A stretch of DNA of 64,000 nucleotides from Mesorhizobium sp. RMAD-H1 (GTDB lineage Bacteria; Pseudomonadota; Alphaproteobacteria; Rhizobiales; Rhizobiaceae). This document shows positions 9,556 to 18,546 of the stretch, piece by piece. Every line of letters starts with the position of its first letter. Position 1 is the stretch's first letter. Below the pieces are notes generated by a model, which was not told the DNA's origin, made no database searches, and saw only the letters and a program-made list of their open reading frames with translations. Location of the stretch: the NCBI RefSeq assembly GCF_014191375.1, contig NZ_JACHWN010000001.1, forward strand, positions 992,001 through 1,056,000. Reading direction: 5' to 3'. A program made the translations under genes and the position numbers.

Positions 9556-10173
9556 CTACCCGTTGTCCTGGCGGCCCAGGATTCTGGAGCGAACGCTGAT
9601 CATGGGGAAGGCGGGACCGGGATCGACCTTGCGTCCCGGCGCGATATCGTCGTGGCCGAGCACATCCAGGAAATGGTATTCCGTCTGCAGGGCGAGACCG
9701 GCGTCCACGACGGCGGCGATTTGAGCCTCGGTGAAAATGTGCCATCCGGCCGGGTTCGTCTCATGCTTGTGCGTGGCCATGAGCACGTCTGAAGCCGCAA
9801 TGGCTTCTCCGGACCAGGCCAGCCACGTTCCGGCTTCGCTTTTCCTCAGTTTGCCCGCATTGACGATCTCGATGCCGACCGAATAGGCGTTCATTCCCAC
9901 CAGGTCGTTCCAGCGGCTTTTGCCGGCATGCCAGCATAGCTTGTTGAACGGCATCATCTGTGTGACGTCGCCATCGGGGCCGATGACAAGATGGGCGGAA
10001 GCACTGGACTGCTTGTTCCTGAACCAGTTGATCGCCGAGGAGGCCGCTGTGCCGGCGGTATAGTGGATGATCAGATAAAGAGGCCGCAAGGACGCGCCGC
10101 CATTGGGCGTCTGCACGAAGGCAACGGGATCCTTGTCCCTGGTGAGAAGATGTTTTTTCACGGAGTAAGCCAT
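9556..10173 (-). CDS. N-acetylmuramoyl-L-alanine amidase (amidase_2 family)
   Basis: A 205-residue zinc amidase expected to cleave the bond between N-acetylmuramic acid and L-alanine. Zinc ligands fit H37 (LIIHYTAG), H174 (LGHDDIAPG) and D184 (RKVDPG). SAHLVIGPDGDVTQM and CWHAGKSRW are also typical. There is no signal peptide, which suggests an AmpD-like cytoplasmic role in peptidoglycan recycling, though phage-type lysins have the same fold. A strong ribosome site, AAGGGAGGTT, precedes the ATG. Confidence 0.9.
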   Translation of the reverse strand: MAYSVKKHLLTRDKDPVAFVQTPNGGASLRPLYLIIHYTAGTAASSAINWFRNKQSSASAHLVIGPDGDVTQMMPFNKLCWHAGKSRWNDLVGMNAYSVGIEIVNAGKLRKSEAGTWLAWSGEAIAASDVLMATHKHETNPAGWHIFTEAQIAAVVDAGLALQTEYHFLDVLGHDDIAPGRKVDPGPAFPMISVRSRILGRQDNG

Positions 10174-10388
10174 TGGAACCTCCCTTAAGGTCCATGCTTC
10201 CGAGGCCGCAAATCCTGTGAGATGATGTTAGCAGATGCGCGATGCACAATCACGCGTTGAATCGGTCGTCATGCTTAATGCATGGTAGAATATGATGGCT
10301 GATCTGCAAGGTCGCGGATCAGGACGCCGTGCGCTCCGATCGCAGCCGCGCTGAAGCGCGGTCTTCATTCCTGAATTCCGGAAGATAA

Positions 10389-10465
<77 letters not shown>

Positions 10466-10478
10466 AACCGCCGAAAGC

Positions 10479-10505
10479 CCTATAATCTCCGGGGTTCGGA
10501 CGCAA
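10479..10505 (-). promoter_or_regulatory. Possible tRNA-Pro promoter
   Basis: On the minus strand TTGCGT (10500-10505) is followed 15 bases later by TATAGG (10479-10484), about 13 bases before the tRNA 5' end. Spacing is slightly short, but the position is right for a tRNA promoter. Confidence 0.35.
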
Positions 10506-10739
10506 GGCCTAAATCGAGCTGCAGGAACAAAAGTGGAGGTTTCCCCACCGCTTGCGCCGTTTCCTGGCGGAAAATGGCAGGAGATCTCCCCTGGATGCCC
10601 GGCCGTGGCTCCGGATTATCCACAGGCAGCCATTCACGATGCCGGCTCACATGGCATGAGAGCCTGAGAACGACCGCAGCATCGCGATCGATTCTCGCAG
10701 AGCGGCCCTGAGCGCTGCAGGAGATATCAACGGTGAAAG

Positions 10740-12761
10740 GTTTCGATCCACGCCTCCGCGTGGGAGGCGCCCCAGTTCCTCAACGCCTTGGCGTATTTCT
10801 TGGCGTTTCGATCCACGCCTCCGCGAGGGAGGCGACTTGATGGTCGCCTCGATCGTGAGGAGGGTTACCACGTTTCGATCCACGCCTCCGCGAGGGAGGC
10901 GACTAAGATCAGCGGATGCGGCTCCTCCGTCCACCAGTTTCGATCCACGCCTCCGCGAGGGAGGCGACTCCCGGTCGGGCAGTCTCACAGGCTTGTCGCA
11001 TGGTTTCGATCCACGCCTCCGCGAGGGAGGCGACGTCTGGATCGAGCGCACGTCGCGCCCGAACATGCCGCCGTTTCGATCCACGCCTCCGCGAGGGAGG
11101 CGACGAGCGCCGCCATGTTCCACTCTGCGGTCTCGGGGTCGTTTCGATCCACGCCTCCGCGAGGGAGGCGACCATATGGCAGTTCGAACAAAACCCTTTA
11201 CGGCCCGGTTTCGATCCACGCCTCCGCGAGGGAGGCGACTTTCGGCTTGGCTGAACTCATCGACCTCGCGAAATGTTTCGATCCACGCCTCCGCGAGGGA
11301 GGCGACTCACGCCGCGCGCCTTTTCTCGCGAGGCGCGTGGTTTCGATCCACGCCTCCGCGAGGGAGGCGACCAGAGGCGGTCGCGGCCAAGCGCGCCGAG
11401 CGCGAGTTTCGATCCACGCCTCCGCGAGGGAGGCGACGTCATGCTTCACCCTCCCCGCAGATTGAATTCCACGTTTCGATCCACGCCTCCGCGAGGGAGG
11501 CGACACGCGCCGTCGGCCGCCCCAAAAGACGCCGCAAAGTTTCGATCCACGCCTCCGCGAGGGAGGCGACATGGCGATGTTCAACGCCAGCATGCTTATG
11601 TTTCAGTTTCGATCCACGCCTCCGCGAGGGAGGCGACATCAGCACCGGGTCGCCGAGGGGCTTGAGCCGCTGTTTCGATCCACGCCTCCGCGAGGGAGGC
11701 GACCTATGATCGCGGCCGAGCTTTTCGGCCAGATAGTGTTTCGATCCACGCCTCCGCGAGGGAGGCGACCGAATGCCTTGAAGGCTCACCGGTCGTTGAT
11801 CTTGTTTCGATCCACGCCTCCGCGAGGGAGGCGACGGGAACGGCCGAATTCGCCCATAAAGCTCGAAAAGTTTCGATCCACGCCTCCGCGAGGGAGGCGA
11901 CACCGTAATGCTTTGCGCCCTCGATGATTTCTGACAGTTTCGATCCACGCCTCCGCGAGGGAGGCGACATGTCGCTCTCGCGATCGAAGGACGAGATGAC
12001 AGGTTTCGATCCACGCCTCCGCGAGGGAGGCGACAGGTCACCGACGACACTGTGAACATCATCTGCGCGGTTTCGATCCACGCCTCCGCGAGGGAGGCGA
12101 CTTACGTCGGGCCAGCGCGCCTTTATCGTTTCATGGTTTCGATCCACGCCTCCGCGAGGGAGGCGACGGAATGATAGACGCAAGCGCCAGATAGATATCG
12201 GTGTTTCGATCCACGCCTCCGCGAGGGAGGCGACCAGACGCCTGAAGAGCGAATAGCGTCCTATCAGAGTTTCGATCCACGCCTCCGCGAGGGAGGCGAC
12301 GAGCCACACCGCACCGTTCGCCGGCACGATGTGCTGGTTTCGATCCACGCCTCCGCGAGGGAGGCGACCATGGCCCGAGACCAGCGCGCGGCGGAGATAG
12401 CGCGTTTCGATCCACGCCTCCGCGAGGGAGGCGACATATGGCGCGCAGCCCCTCACCCGCTTCGCCGGGGTTTCGATCCACGCCTCCGCGAGGGAGGCGA
12501 CTGTTGACGGTGGCGGCGGTGAGGTTCTGGGGAGTTTCGATCCACGCCTCCGCGAGGGAGGCGACGATTTCCATAACGCCTGCCGCCTCGACATTGATGG
12601 TTTCGATCCACGCCTCCGCGAGGGAGGCGACCGTCGGGTATCAGATCGTCCGCATGACGCGGGTTTCGATCCACGCCTCCGCGAGGGAGGCGACAGTATT
12701 TCGAGTGGGTAGAGGAAAACCCACTGTGGGTTTCGATCCACGCCTCCGCGAGGGAGGCGAC
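10740..12761 (-). CRISPR. CRISPR array, 31 repeats and 30 spacers, type I-C-like repeat
   Basis: There are thirty-one 32-base repeats starting GTTTCGATCCACGCC on the plus strand. A 7-base palindromic stem, CGCCTCC/GGAGGCG, surrounds a GCGAG loop. Read on the minus strand the repeat ends in GTGGATCGAAAC, the form typical of subtype I-C. Spacers are 31-38 bases, mostly 34-35, and are all different by eye. Thirty repeats appear identical. Only the repeat at 10740-10771 differs, at repeat positions 22 and 31. A degenerate repeat marks the trailer end, so transcription should run leftward from a leader beyond 12761. No cas gene is encoded in this window. Confidence 0.98.
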
Positions 12762-13207
12762 GGCCTCTGTCTAACGAATTGCCAAAATATTGGAAACAGG
12801 AATGAAAGCGCGAACTTGGCCTCAGCCCTGCGCAAGGTCCCGCTATGAGTAGCAGGCTGAAAAATAATCTTCACGATTTCAAAGATCTGGGTCCCGTGCG
12901 AACCTCCCGGGGCCATGCGGCACGCTTATGGTTCGCGCATATCGTTCCCGGCTCAGACGATCAGCGGCCGGGCAAAGTCGGTTGCTGGTTTCGCGCCGAC
13001 ATGTTCGATGCGCCGTTGCCGGTTCGCACCGAGACGGCAACAGCGCCGAATGATCCGGCTCGGCTTGATGATGCCTTCGAGGCGTGCCTTGAGCAAGGTT
13101 CATTCTGCGGGGTGACTTCGATTTCAAATATGGAAACTGACGTCCTGGCCATAGTCGGGGAACAATGCGCCGGCAATCGGGTTTCCTCAAAAGAAAGGAG
13201 TTCCGAC
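12762..13207 (-). promoter_or_regulatory. Probable CRISPR leader and noncoding flank
   Basis: This 446-base stretch lies at the undegenerate end of the array. Its first 70 bases are more AT-rich than the spacers (for example GCCAAAATATTGGAAACAGG) and would be the leader for minus-strand crRNA transcription. An open frame from 12845 runs through it, but its first 121 codons show no recognisable protein features and lack a good ribosome site, so I treat it as noncoding. No cas1, cas2, cas3 or cas5-8 homologue is present. Confidence 0.5.
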
Positions 13208-13492
13208 ATGCCTGATCCGAAGCAGCCGGTCCCGGATCAACAGCCGCCGATGCCGGCTCCGATATGGAAGCCAGAGCCGATTGAGGAACCGGAGCCCGAG
13301 GTTCTGCCAGACGAGGTGCCTGTTCCAAATCCGGATGAGCAGAACGAGCCACCGCTGCACGCCAATGGCCAGCCCCCGCGGCCGGCCCCGCCCGGTCCCG
13401 GGCCGTTTCCCGATCCCGATCCGGCGCCCCCGACACCCGATCCGCAGCCGGAGCCGGCCCCGGGTCCGGCCCCGCCGCGGCCGACCATGTGA
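13208..13492 (+). CDS. Proline-rich small hypothetical protein
   Basis: A 94-residue protein. GAAAGGAG, 7 bases before the ATG, makes this start convincing. About a third of residues are proline, with many glutamate and aspartate in the first half and P-x-P-x repeats such as PDPDPAPPTPDPQPEP near the C-terminus. It has no signal peptide, membrane helix or cysteine. The low-complexity acidic Pro-rich composition suggests an extended linker-like polypeptide. I do not recognise a family. It is the first likely gene beyond the CRISPR leader. Confidence 0.6.
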   Translation: MPDPKQPVPDQQPPMPAPIWKPEPIEEPEPEVLPDEVPVPNPDEQNEPPLHANGQPPRPAPPGPGPFPDPDPAPPTPDPQPEPAPGPAPPRPTM

Positions 13493-13667
13493 AGAACCAT
13501 TCGGGCGGAGGCCTGCTGCAGCTTGCTCAAAGCCGCAAACAGCCGTTCCGACGGTACCGGACGGGATGCAGTGCCGCATGAGCGGCCGCCGCTCTCGGCC
13601 TGGCCGGCCGTTGACATGTTGCCGCGCCGTTCTACCTTCTAGGAACCGGATCCGGATGGAGGCGAAG

Positions 13668-14054
13668 ATGACCATGCGTATGTTCGGCCGCGTTTTCGGC
13701 GGCGGTGTTCTGGCGATGCTGATCGTATCGGGTGCTGCCGCGCATCATGGCTGGTCCTGGGCCGAGGCCGACCAGATGGAATTGCGCGGAACGATCCGGG
13801 ATATCTATATCGGGCCGCCGCATCCCACATTGGAAGTGGAGACCGCCGATGACGGCCTGTGGCGGGTGGAACTCGCCAATCCGTCCCAGACGGAGCGGGC
13901 AGGGTTCGTGGAAGGCTCGGCGAAAGTCGGCGATGAGATCGTTGCCCTTGGAAACCGCTCCACCGACCCTGAGGAGAAGCGGATGAAGGCGGTGCGGATC
14001 ACGGTCGGCGGCAAGACCTTTGATCTCTATCCCGAGCGCATAAAGACCAATTGA
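13668..14054 (+). CDS. DUF6152-like secreted protein
   Basis: A 128-residue protein with an N-terminal signal peptide (basic MTMRMFGR, then a hydrophobic core ending SGAAAHHGW, so the mature protein would begin at or near HHGW). The remainder is a small beta-rich domain, with WAEADQMELRGTIRDIYIGPPHPTLEVE and KVGDEIVALGNRS. This matches my memory of the periplasmic DUF6152 family. GGAGG at 13658-13662 lies 5 bases before the chosen ATG. The following membrane protein gene starts 10 bases after the stop and is presumably cotranscribed. Its function is unknown; the terminal histidines could bind metal. Confidence 0.75.
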   Translation: MTMRMFGRVFGGGVLAMLIVSGAAAHHGWSWAEADQMELRGTIRDIYIGPPHPTLEVETADDGLWRVELANPSQTERAGFVEGSAKVGDEIVALGNRSTDPEEKRMKAVRITVGGKTFDLYPERIKTN

Positions 14055-14064
14055 TGATGCCTTG

Positions 14065-14538
14065 ATGGAACTGCTGCAGGCGCTCTCCGAATGGCCGGTC
14101 GCAGCCGCTCTCCGGCGCTCCTCCCTTGCTTACCTGCTGGTCAACGCCGCGCATATCTTTGCGATCGGGCTGCTGGTTGGCTCGATCGTCACGCTCGATC
14201 TTCGCATTCTTGGTCTGTTCAGGCGCTTTCCGCTCGCTGCTCTCGGTCCGCCGCTGGCGCATATGGCGGCTGCGGGCCTCGTCCTCGCGATTGCGACGGG
14301 CTTTCTGCTCTTTACGGTCCGTCCGGTCGCCTATGCGCAGAACAGCGCGTTTCTCGTCAAGCTTGCGCTGGTGGGGTTCGGCATCGCCAATGCGCTCCTG
14401 CTCCACTTCGGCCGCCACTGGCGGCATGCTCTTGCCGGCAGCGGAGCGCCTTCCATTGAGGTGCGGCTTGCCGCCTTCCTTTCGATCGTGCTCTGGGCCG
14501 GCACGGTCATTGCGGGCCGCTGGATCGGCTTTCTCTGA
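14065..14538 (+). CDS. DUF6644-like integral membrane protein
   Basis: A 157-residue protein with four predicted membrane segments near residues 22-45, 57-77, 88-110 and 133-153. The conserved-looking motifs are VNAAHIFAIGLLVGSIVTLDLRILG and RPVAYAQNSAFLVKLALV. It resembles small four-helix families that pair with DUF6152-type periplasmic proteins. Its tail overlaps the convergent polysaccharide gene by 32 bases. A metal or heme role is speculative. Confidence 0.75.
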   Translation: MELLQALSEWPVAAALRRSSLAYLLVNAAHIFAIGLLVGSIVTLDLRILGLFRRFPLAALGPPLAHMAAAGLVLAIATGFLLFTVRPVAYAQNSAFLVKLALVGFGIANALLLHFGRHWRHALAGSGAPSIEVRLAAFLSIVLWAGTVIAGRWIGFL

Positions 14539-15769
14539 TCCTTGTCCCCGCCTCGAGCGCCACGCATCCCCAGATGATGCCGATCAGCAGATAGAAGTGC
14601 CGCCAATGGTCGGTATCGATCACATTGCCGACCATCACATGGGTGAGATAGGCCACATAGGCGCAGATGAGATAGGGCCGCCAGGGCCGGTCGCGCAGCA
14701 TGATGCGAAAGCCGAGGCCGATGGTCAGCATCGTCATCGTCAGGAAGGCGGCAAAGCCGAGCCAGCCATAGTCGAGCAGCGCCTTCAGCCAGATATTGTG
14801 CGTGTCTTCCCCATAGATCGGGCCGAATTCCAGCGGGCCTATGCCGAGCGGATGCTGGGTGGCGAGCACCAGGCCATACCAGTGGCGGGCGAAACGGCCG
14901 ATACGGTCGGCGTCATAGGACTGCACCAGCTGGGCGCGTTCGGAGAAGAGTTCCGCCACGCGCGGTATCTGCAGCGCGGCGATGATGGCAAGACCGATGA
15001 TCACCAGCGCCAGCATCGCAAGGATGATCAGCTTCAGGCGGAATTTGTTGCTGCGGTTCTGGATGGCAAGGATCAGCGGCAGCAGGATCATGACGACCGC
15101 CAGCATTCCCCATGCGGCACGCGAAAACGACAGGAAAAGCCCGAGGACGAGGACGAGGAGCGGGACGAGATGCGTCAGCAGCGCGCGCGGCCTTCCCGCC
15201 AGGATCTGATAGATGCTCCATGTCGCGGGCAGGATCAGGAACGGCCCGAAGACGTTGGGATCCTGAAACGCCCCCTTGGCGCGGCCGTAAAGCGTGAACA
15301 TCTCGGCGCCGGGAAACGCGTTGAAATAACCGAGAATGCCGCAAACCGACGTCAGCAGGGCGGAAAGATAATAGGCGCGGAAGATTGTCGACAGCCTGTG
15401 ATGGTCGGCCTCGATGATGGCGGCGAAGAAAACCGCGGTGAAGGCCAGGAAGAGCGATACGGCTATGTAGAGCGGAGCCGTCTTCAGATCAGGCATTTGG
15501 CTGGCCGAGATGACCCCGCCGAAATTGAAGACGGCCAAGAGCGCAAGAAGCACCGCGGCGGTGCGCGATATCCTGAGGCCGAACAGCGCCCAGACGGCGA
15601 TCAGCCCCGCCATGTAGAGCTCGTAAGGCGCGGGCTCGTCGATCACGAAGCCGCTCAGGAAGACGCCGAGGCCGACGGCGAAGGTCGAAATCAGCCGGAC
15701 GAGCGCCCGATTGACCGCCGCCCGGTCCGGGCGTTGGGGATGCAACTCGCTTTCAGCGATCGCGCTCAA
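14507..15769 (-). CDS. O-antigen ligase / polymerase family membrane protein
   Basis: A 420-residue protein with about 10-12 membrane segments. The Wzy_C domain is seen in the middle and late part: FNAFPGAEMFTLYGRAKGAFQDPNVFGPFL, LSFSRAAWG, and EDTHNIWLKALLDYGWLG, with conserved arginine and histidine residues of this superfamily. It probably polymerises lipid-linked repeat units or ligates the polymer at the periplasmic face. Its start overlaps the stop of the upstream phosphotransferase gene by 4 bases, so the two are translationally coupled. Confidence 0.88.
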   Translation of the reverse strand: MSAIAESELHPQRPDRAAVNRALVRLISTFAVGLGVFLSGFVIDEPAPYELYMAGLIAVWALFGLRISRTAAVLLALLAVFNFGGVISASQMPDLKTAPLYIAVSLFLAFTAVFFAAIIEADHHRLSTIFRAYYLSALLTSVCGILGYFNAFPGAEMFTLYGRAKGAFQDPNVFGPFLILPATWSIYQILAGRPRALLTHLVPLLVLVLGLFLSFSRAAWGMLAVVMILLPLILAIQNRSNKFRLKLIILAMLALVIIGLAIIAALQIPRVAELFSERAQLVQSYDADRIGRFARHWYGLVLATQHPLGIGPLEFGPIYGEDTHNIWLKALLDYGWLGFAAFLTMTMLTIGLGFRIMLRDRPWRPYLICAYVAYLTHVMVGNVIDTDHWRHFYLLIGIIWGCVALEAGTRIRESRSSGPQ

Positions 15770-17310
15770 TAGGCGTTGTCCGTGTTGAGAAGGCGGATCG
15801 GGGTCAGGAACAGGATCTTCAGATCGAACCAGAGCGACCAGTTCTCGATGTAGTAGAGATCGAACTCGGTACGCATCTTGATCTTCTCTTCATTGTCGAT
15901 CTCGCCGCGCCAGCCATTGATCTGCGCCCAGCCGGTGACGCCGGGCTTGACCTTGTGGCGGGCGAAATAGCCGTCCACCACCTCGTTATAGAGCACGTTG
16001 TGCGAAAGCGCGGCGATGGCATGGGGGCGGGGGCCGACGAGCGACAGCGTCCCCATCAGCGCGTTGAAGAACTGCGGCAGCTCATCGATCGATGCCTTGC
16101 GGATAAAGCGCCCGACCTTCGTCACACGCGGGTCGTTCTTGGTCACGGCCTGGCGGGCGGTCGGGTCGCACTGCTCGACATACATGGAACGGAACTTCCA
16201 GACCTCGATGACCTCGTTGTTGAAGCCGTGCCGCTGCTGCTTGAAGATGACCGGGCCCTTGCTCTCCAGCTTGATGGCGAGAGCGGTCAGAAGCATGATC
16301 GGCGAGAAGACGATGATCCCGATCAGGCTGAAGACGATGTCGAAGGCCCGCTTGGCGACGGAATCCCAGTCGTTGATCGGCTTGTCGAAAATATCGAGCA
16401 TCGGCACCGCGCCGATATAGGAATAGGCGCGCGGACGGAAACGCAGATGGTTGGTATGGGCCGAGAGGCGGATATCGACCGGCAGCACCCATAGTTTCTT
16501 GAGCATGGAGAGAACGCGCGCTTCCGCCGTGATCGGCAGCGACACGATCAGCATGTCGATATGGGCGATGCGGGCGAACTCGATCAGCTCCGATACATTG
16601 CCGAGCTTCGGATATCCCGCGACGATGGGCGGGGAGCGGCGGTTGTCGCGGTCGTCGAAGATGCCGCAGATGCGGATGTCGTTGTCGGGCTGCTGCTCCA
16701 GCGAGCGGATCAGGTCCTCGGCGTTCTTGCCGCCGCCGACGATCACGGCACGCCGTTCCATGGTGCCGTTGCGTGCCCAGCCGCGGATCTTGCGCGCGAT
16801 GACGAAGCGCAGCACGACAAGCAGCGCCAGGCCGGTGCAGAACCAGGTGACGAACCACAGGCGCGAATATTCCTCGGAGATTTTCATGAGGAAGCCCGCA
16901 AGCGCCAGCATGGCGAAAACGCCGATCCACGCCAGCAGCAGCTTTCCCAGATGATGCGCCGGATTGCGCAGCGCCATCATCTGGTAGCCGTCGGTCATCT
17001 CGATCAGCAGCACATAGAGCAGGGCGCCCGCCAGGATGACCAGCGGGTAGACAAAGGCGAGATGGGTCTCGAGGCCGACATAAAGGGCGAAGATCACCAG
17101 GCCAGAAACGAGCACGAGCCCGAATTCGGTGATGCGCATGAGCCCGCTGACCATGACGGGCGAGATGGTGTCGCGGCGATACTGATGGGCGACCTGGCTG
17201 GCGATCGGATTGAGCTTGACGGGCTGCGATGCATCGCCGCCGGCCTTCGTGTCGTCAGCCTGGGTGAGGGCCTCCCTGCTGAAGGGGCCGTCGGGGTCTT
17301 TTTTTCTCAT
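15766..17310 (-). CDS. Undecaprenyl-phosphate sugar phosphotransferase (WcaJ/ExoY type)
   Basis: A 514-residue initiating enzyme that should load the first sugar phosphate onto undecaprenyl phosphate. Four to five N-terminal membrane helices (about residues 50-165) precede a nucleotide-binding-like domain (RRAVIVGGGKNAEDLIRSLE). The C-terminal bacterial sugar transferase domain spans about 320-514: KRAFDIVFSLIGIIVFSPIM, VIEVWKFRSM, and LSLVGPRPHA with GVTGWAQINGWRGE. It is the full-length WcaJ type rather than the short ExoY form. It is coupled to the polymerase gene downstream. Confidence 0.93.
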   Translation of the reverse strand: MRKKDPDGPFSREALTQADDTKAGGDASQPVKLNPIASQVAHQYRRDTISPVMVSGLMRITEFGLVLVSGLVIFALYVGLETHLAFVYPLVILAGALLYVLLIEMTDGYQMMALRNPAHHLGKLLLAWIGVFAMLALAGFLMKISEEYSRLWFVTWFCTGLALLVVLRFVIARKIRGWARNGTMERRAVIVGGGKNAEDLIRSLEQQPDNDIRICGIFDDRDNRRSPPIVAGYPKLGNVSELIEFARIAHIDMLIVSLPITAEARVLSMLKKLWVLPVDIRLSAHTNHLRFRPRAYSYIGAVPMLDIFDKPINDWDSVAKRAFDIVFSLIGIIVFSPIMLLTALAIKLESKGPVIFKQQRHGFNNEVIEVWKFRSMYVEQCDPTARQAVTKNDPRVTKVGRFIRKASIDELPQFFNALMGTLSLVGPRPHAIAALSHNVLYNEVVDGYFARHKVKPGVTGWAQINGWRGEIDNEEKIKMRTEFDLYYIENWSLWFDLKILFLTPIRLLNTDNAY

Positions 17311-17369
17311 GATTGCGCCTCCGCCCGAAGATCGCAGGAAACTCGTGCTTATATATAATTTGCCAGCCC

Positions 17370-18536
17370 CTAAGAAAGGCTTGATGTCAGGCGCCCTTCG
17401 AGTGCGGCCTTGTACACCTCTTCGATGGCTTGCGCCATCGCCGCGGCGCCGAAACGCCGCCTGATATCCTCGTGATCGGGCATTTTCCTGGCGTAGGCCG
17501 ATGGATCGGCGGCGACTTCCGCCATCTTTTCAGCCAGCGCCTGCATCGTCGGGGCGACGAGCGCCGAGGGATCGCCGGCAAGGATTTCGGGAATGCCGCC
17601 CACCCGGGTGGCGATAACGGGCTTGTCCGCGGCCAGCGTCTCGAGCACGATATAGGGCATGGCCTCGGCGCGCGAGGGGACCACCACCGTCTGCCCCAGG
17701 CGGAAGGCCTTGCGCACCGGCATGGGATCGCGGAACCTGACCCGGTCGGAAAGTCCCAGCGTTTCGGTCATCCTGACATAGCGCGGCTTGTCGGCGCCGT
17801 CGCCCACCAGAACGGCCGACAGCCTGCGTTTGGCAAGGCGCTCCGCCTCGGCGATCGCGCCGATGAACATATCGGGGCCCTTGAGATCCCGCATCATGCC
17901 GACATAGAGGAAATCGGCCGCACCGGCGGGAGCCTCGGCCTTTTCGAAATCCGCCTCCGTCAGTCCGTTGTAGATGACGACATCAGGACATTTGGGCGGG
18001 CCGAGCTTCTGGATATAGCTGTCCCGCTCATATTGCGAGACGAAGATGATGGCGTCGGTCAGAGGCTCCATCATCCTCTCGGCCGCAAAGACGAGTTTTC
18101 CCTCCCACTCATCCTTGCCGAAGTGCAGGCTGCCGCCATGCGGTGAATAGAAACGGGCTACGCGAGACCTGAAAACCCGTAACACTGTGCCGAATATGCG
18201 CGAGTAGACGCCGCCCTTGGCGCCGTGCCCGTGCAGGATGTCCGGCCGCAATTTCTTGATGATTCCATATGTCTTGATGCCGGCGAGGACATCGCCCGGC
18301 CCGATATGGCGCTGCATCGGGATGCGATGCACGCCCAGCGCCAGCCTGTCGCGTATGCCGTCGAACAGGCGGTCCTCATAGTCCCCGCCGGTCGACGAAT
18401 CGCAGACGATGCCGATCTGGTGCCCCGCCGCCGATTGCGCTGTCGCCAGGTCCCGCACATGGCGGAAGATGCCGCCGACCGGCGATCGGAAGCAATGGAC
18501 GATGCGTAATGGCCGGACGCTTGTTTCATTGACCAT
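17370..18536 (-). CDS. Glycosyltransferase family 4 protein
   Basis: A 388-residue GT-B glycosyltransferase. The N-domain begins LRIVHCFRSPVGGIFRHVRDLA, and HGHGAKGG follows near residue 100. The C-domain donor site includes DFLYVGMMRDLKGPDMFIGA and the family pattern VPSRAEAMPYIVLETLA, with both glutamates present. It presumably adds a sugar to the lipid-linked repeat unit. It lies between the export lipoprotein gene and the initiating transferase, all on the minus strand. Donor and acceptor are not predictable. Confidence 0.92.
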   Translation of the reverse strand: MVNETSVRPLRIVHCFRSPVGGIFRHVRDLATAQSAAGHQIGIVCDSSTGGDYEDRLFDGIRDRLALGVHRIPMQRHIGPGDVLAGIKTYGIIKKLRPDILHGHGAKGGVYSRIFGTVLRVFRSRVARFYSPHGGSLHFGKDEWEGKLVFAAERMMEPLTDAIIFVSQYERDSYIQKLGPPKCPDVVIYNGLTEADFEKAEAPAGAADFLYVGMMRDLKGPDMFIGAIAEAERLAKRRLSAVLVGDGADKPRYVRMTETLGLSDRVRFRDPMPVRKAFRLGQTVVVPSRAEAMPYIVLETLAADKPVIATRVGGIPEILAGDPSALVAPTMQALAEKMAEVAADPSAYARKMPDHEDIRRRFGAAAMAQAIEEVYKAALEGRLTSSLS

Positions 18537-18546
18537 CGATCACGCA

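Noticed and set aside
10616-10624. Perfect DnaA box TTATCCACA
   Set aside because: A single box without a cluster, an AT-rich unwinding region or replication genes; expected by chance.
10788-12741. Many overlapping ORFs through the CRISPR array with repeated FRSTPPRGRR, SIHASAREAT or VASLAEAWIE peptides
   Set aside because: These are translations of the 32-base repeat in different frames, not proteins.
12845-13207. N-terminal 121 codons of an ORF that continues into the Pro-rich gene
   Set aside because: No ribosome site, no family-like features and overlap with the likely CRISPR leader; the strong ribosome site is just before 13208.
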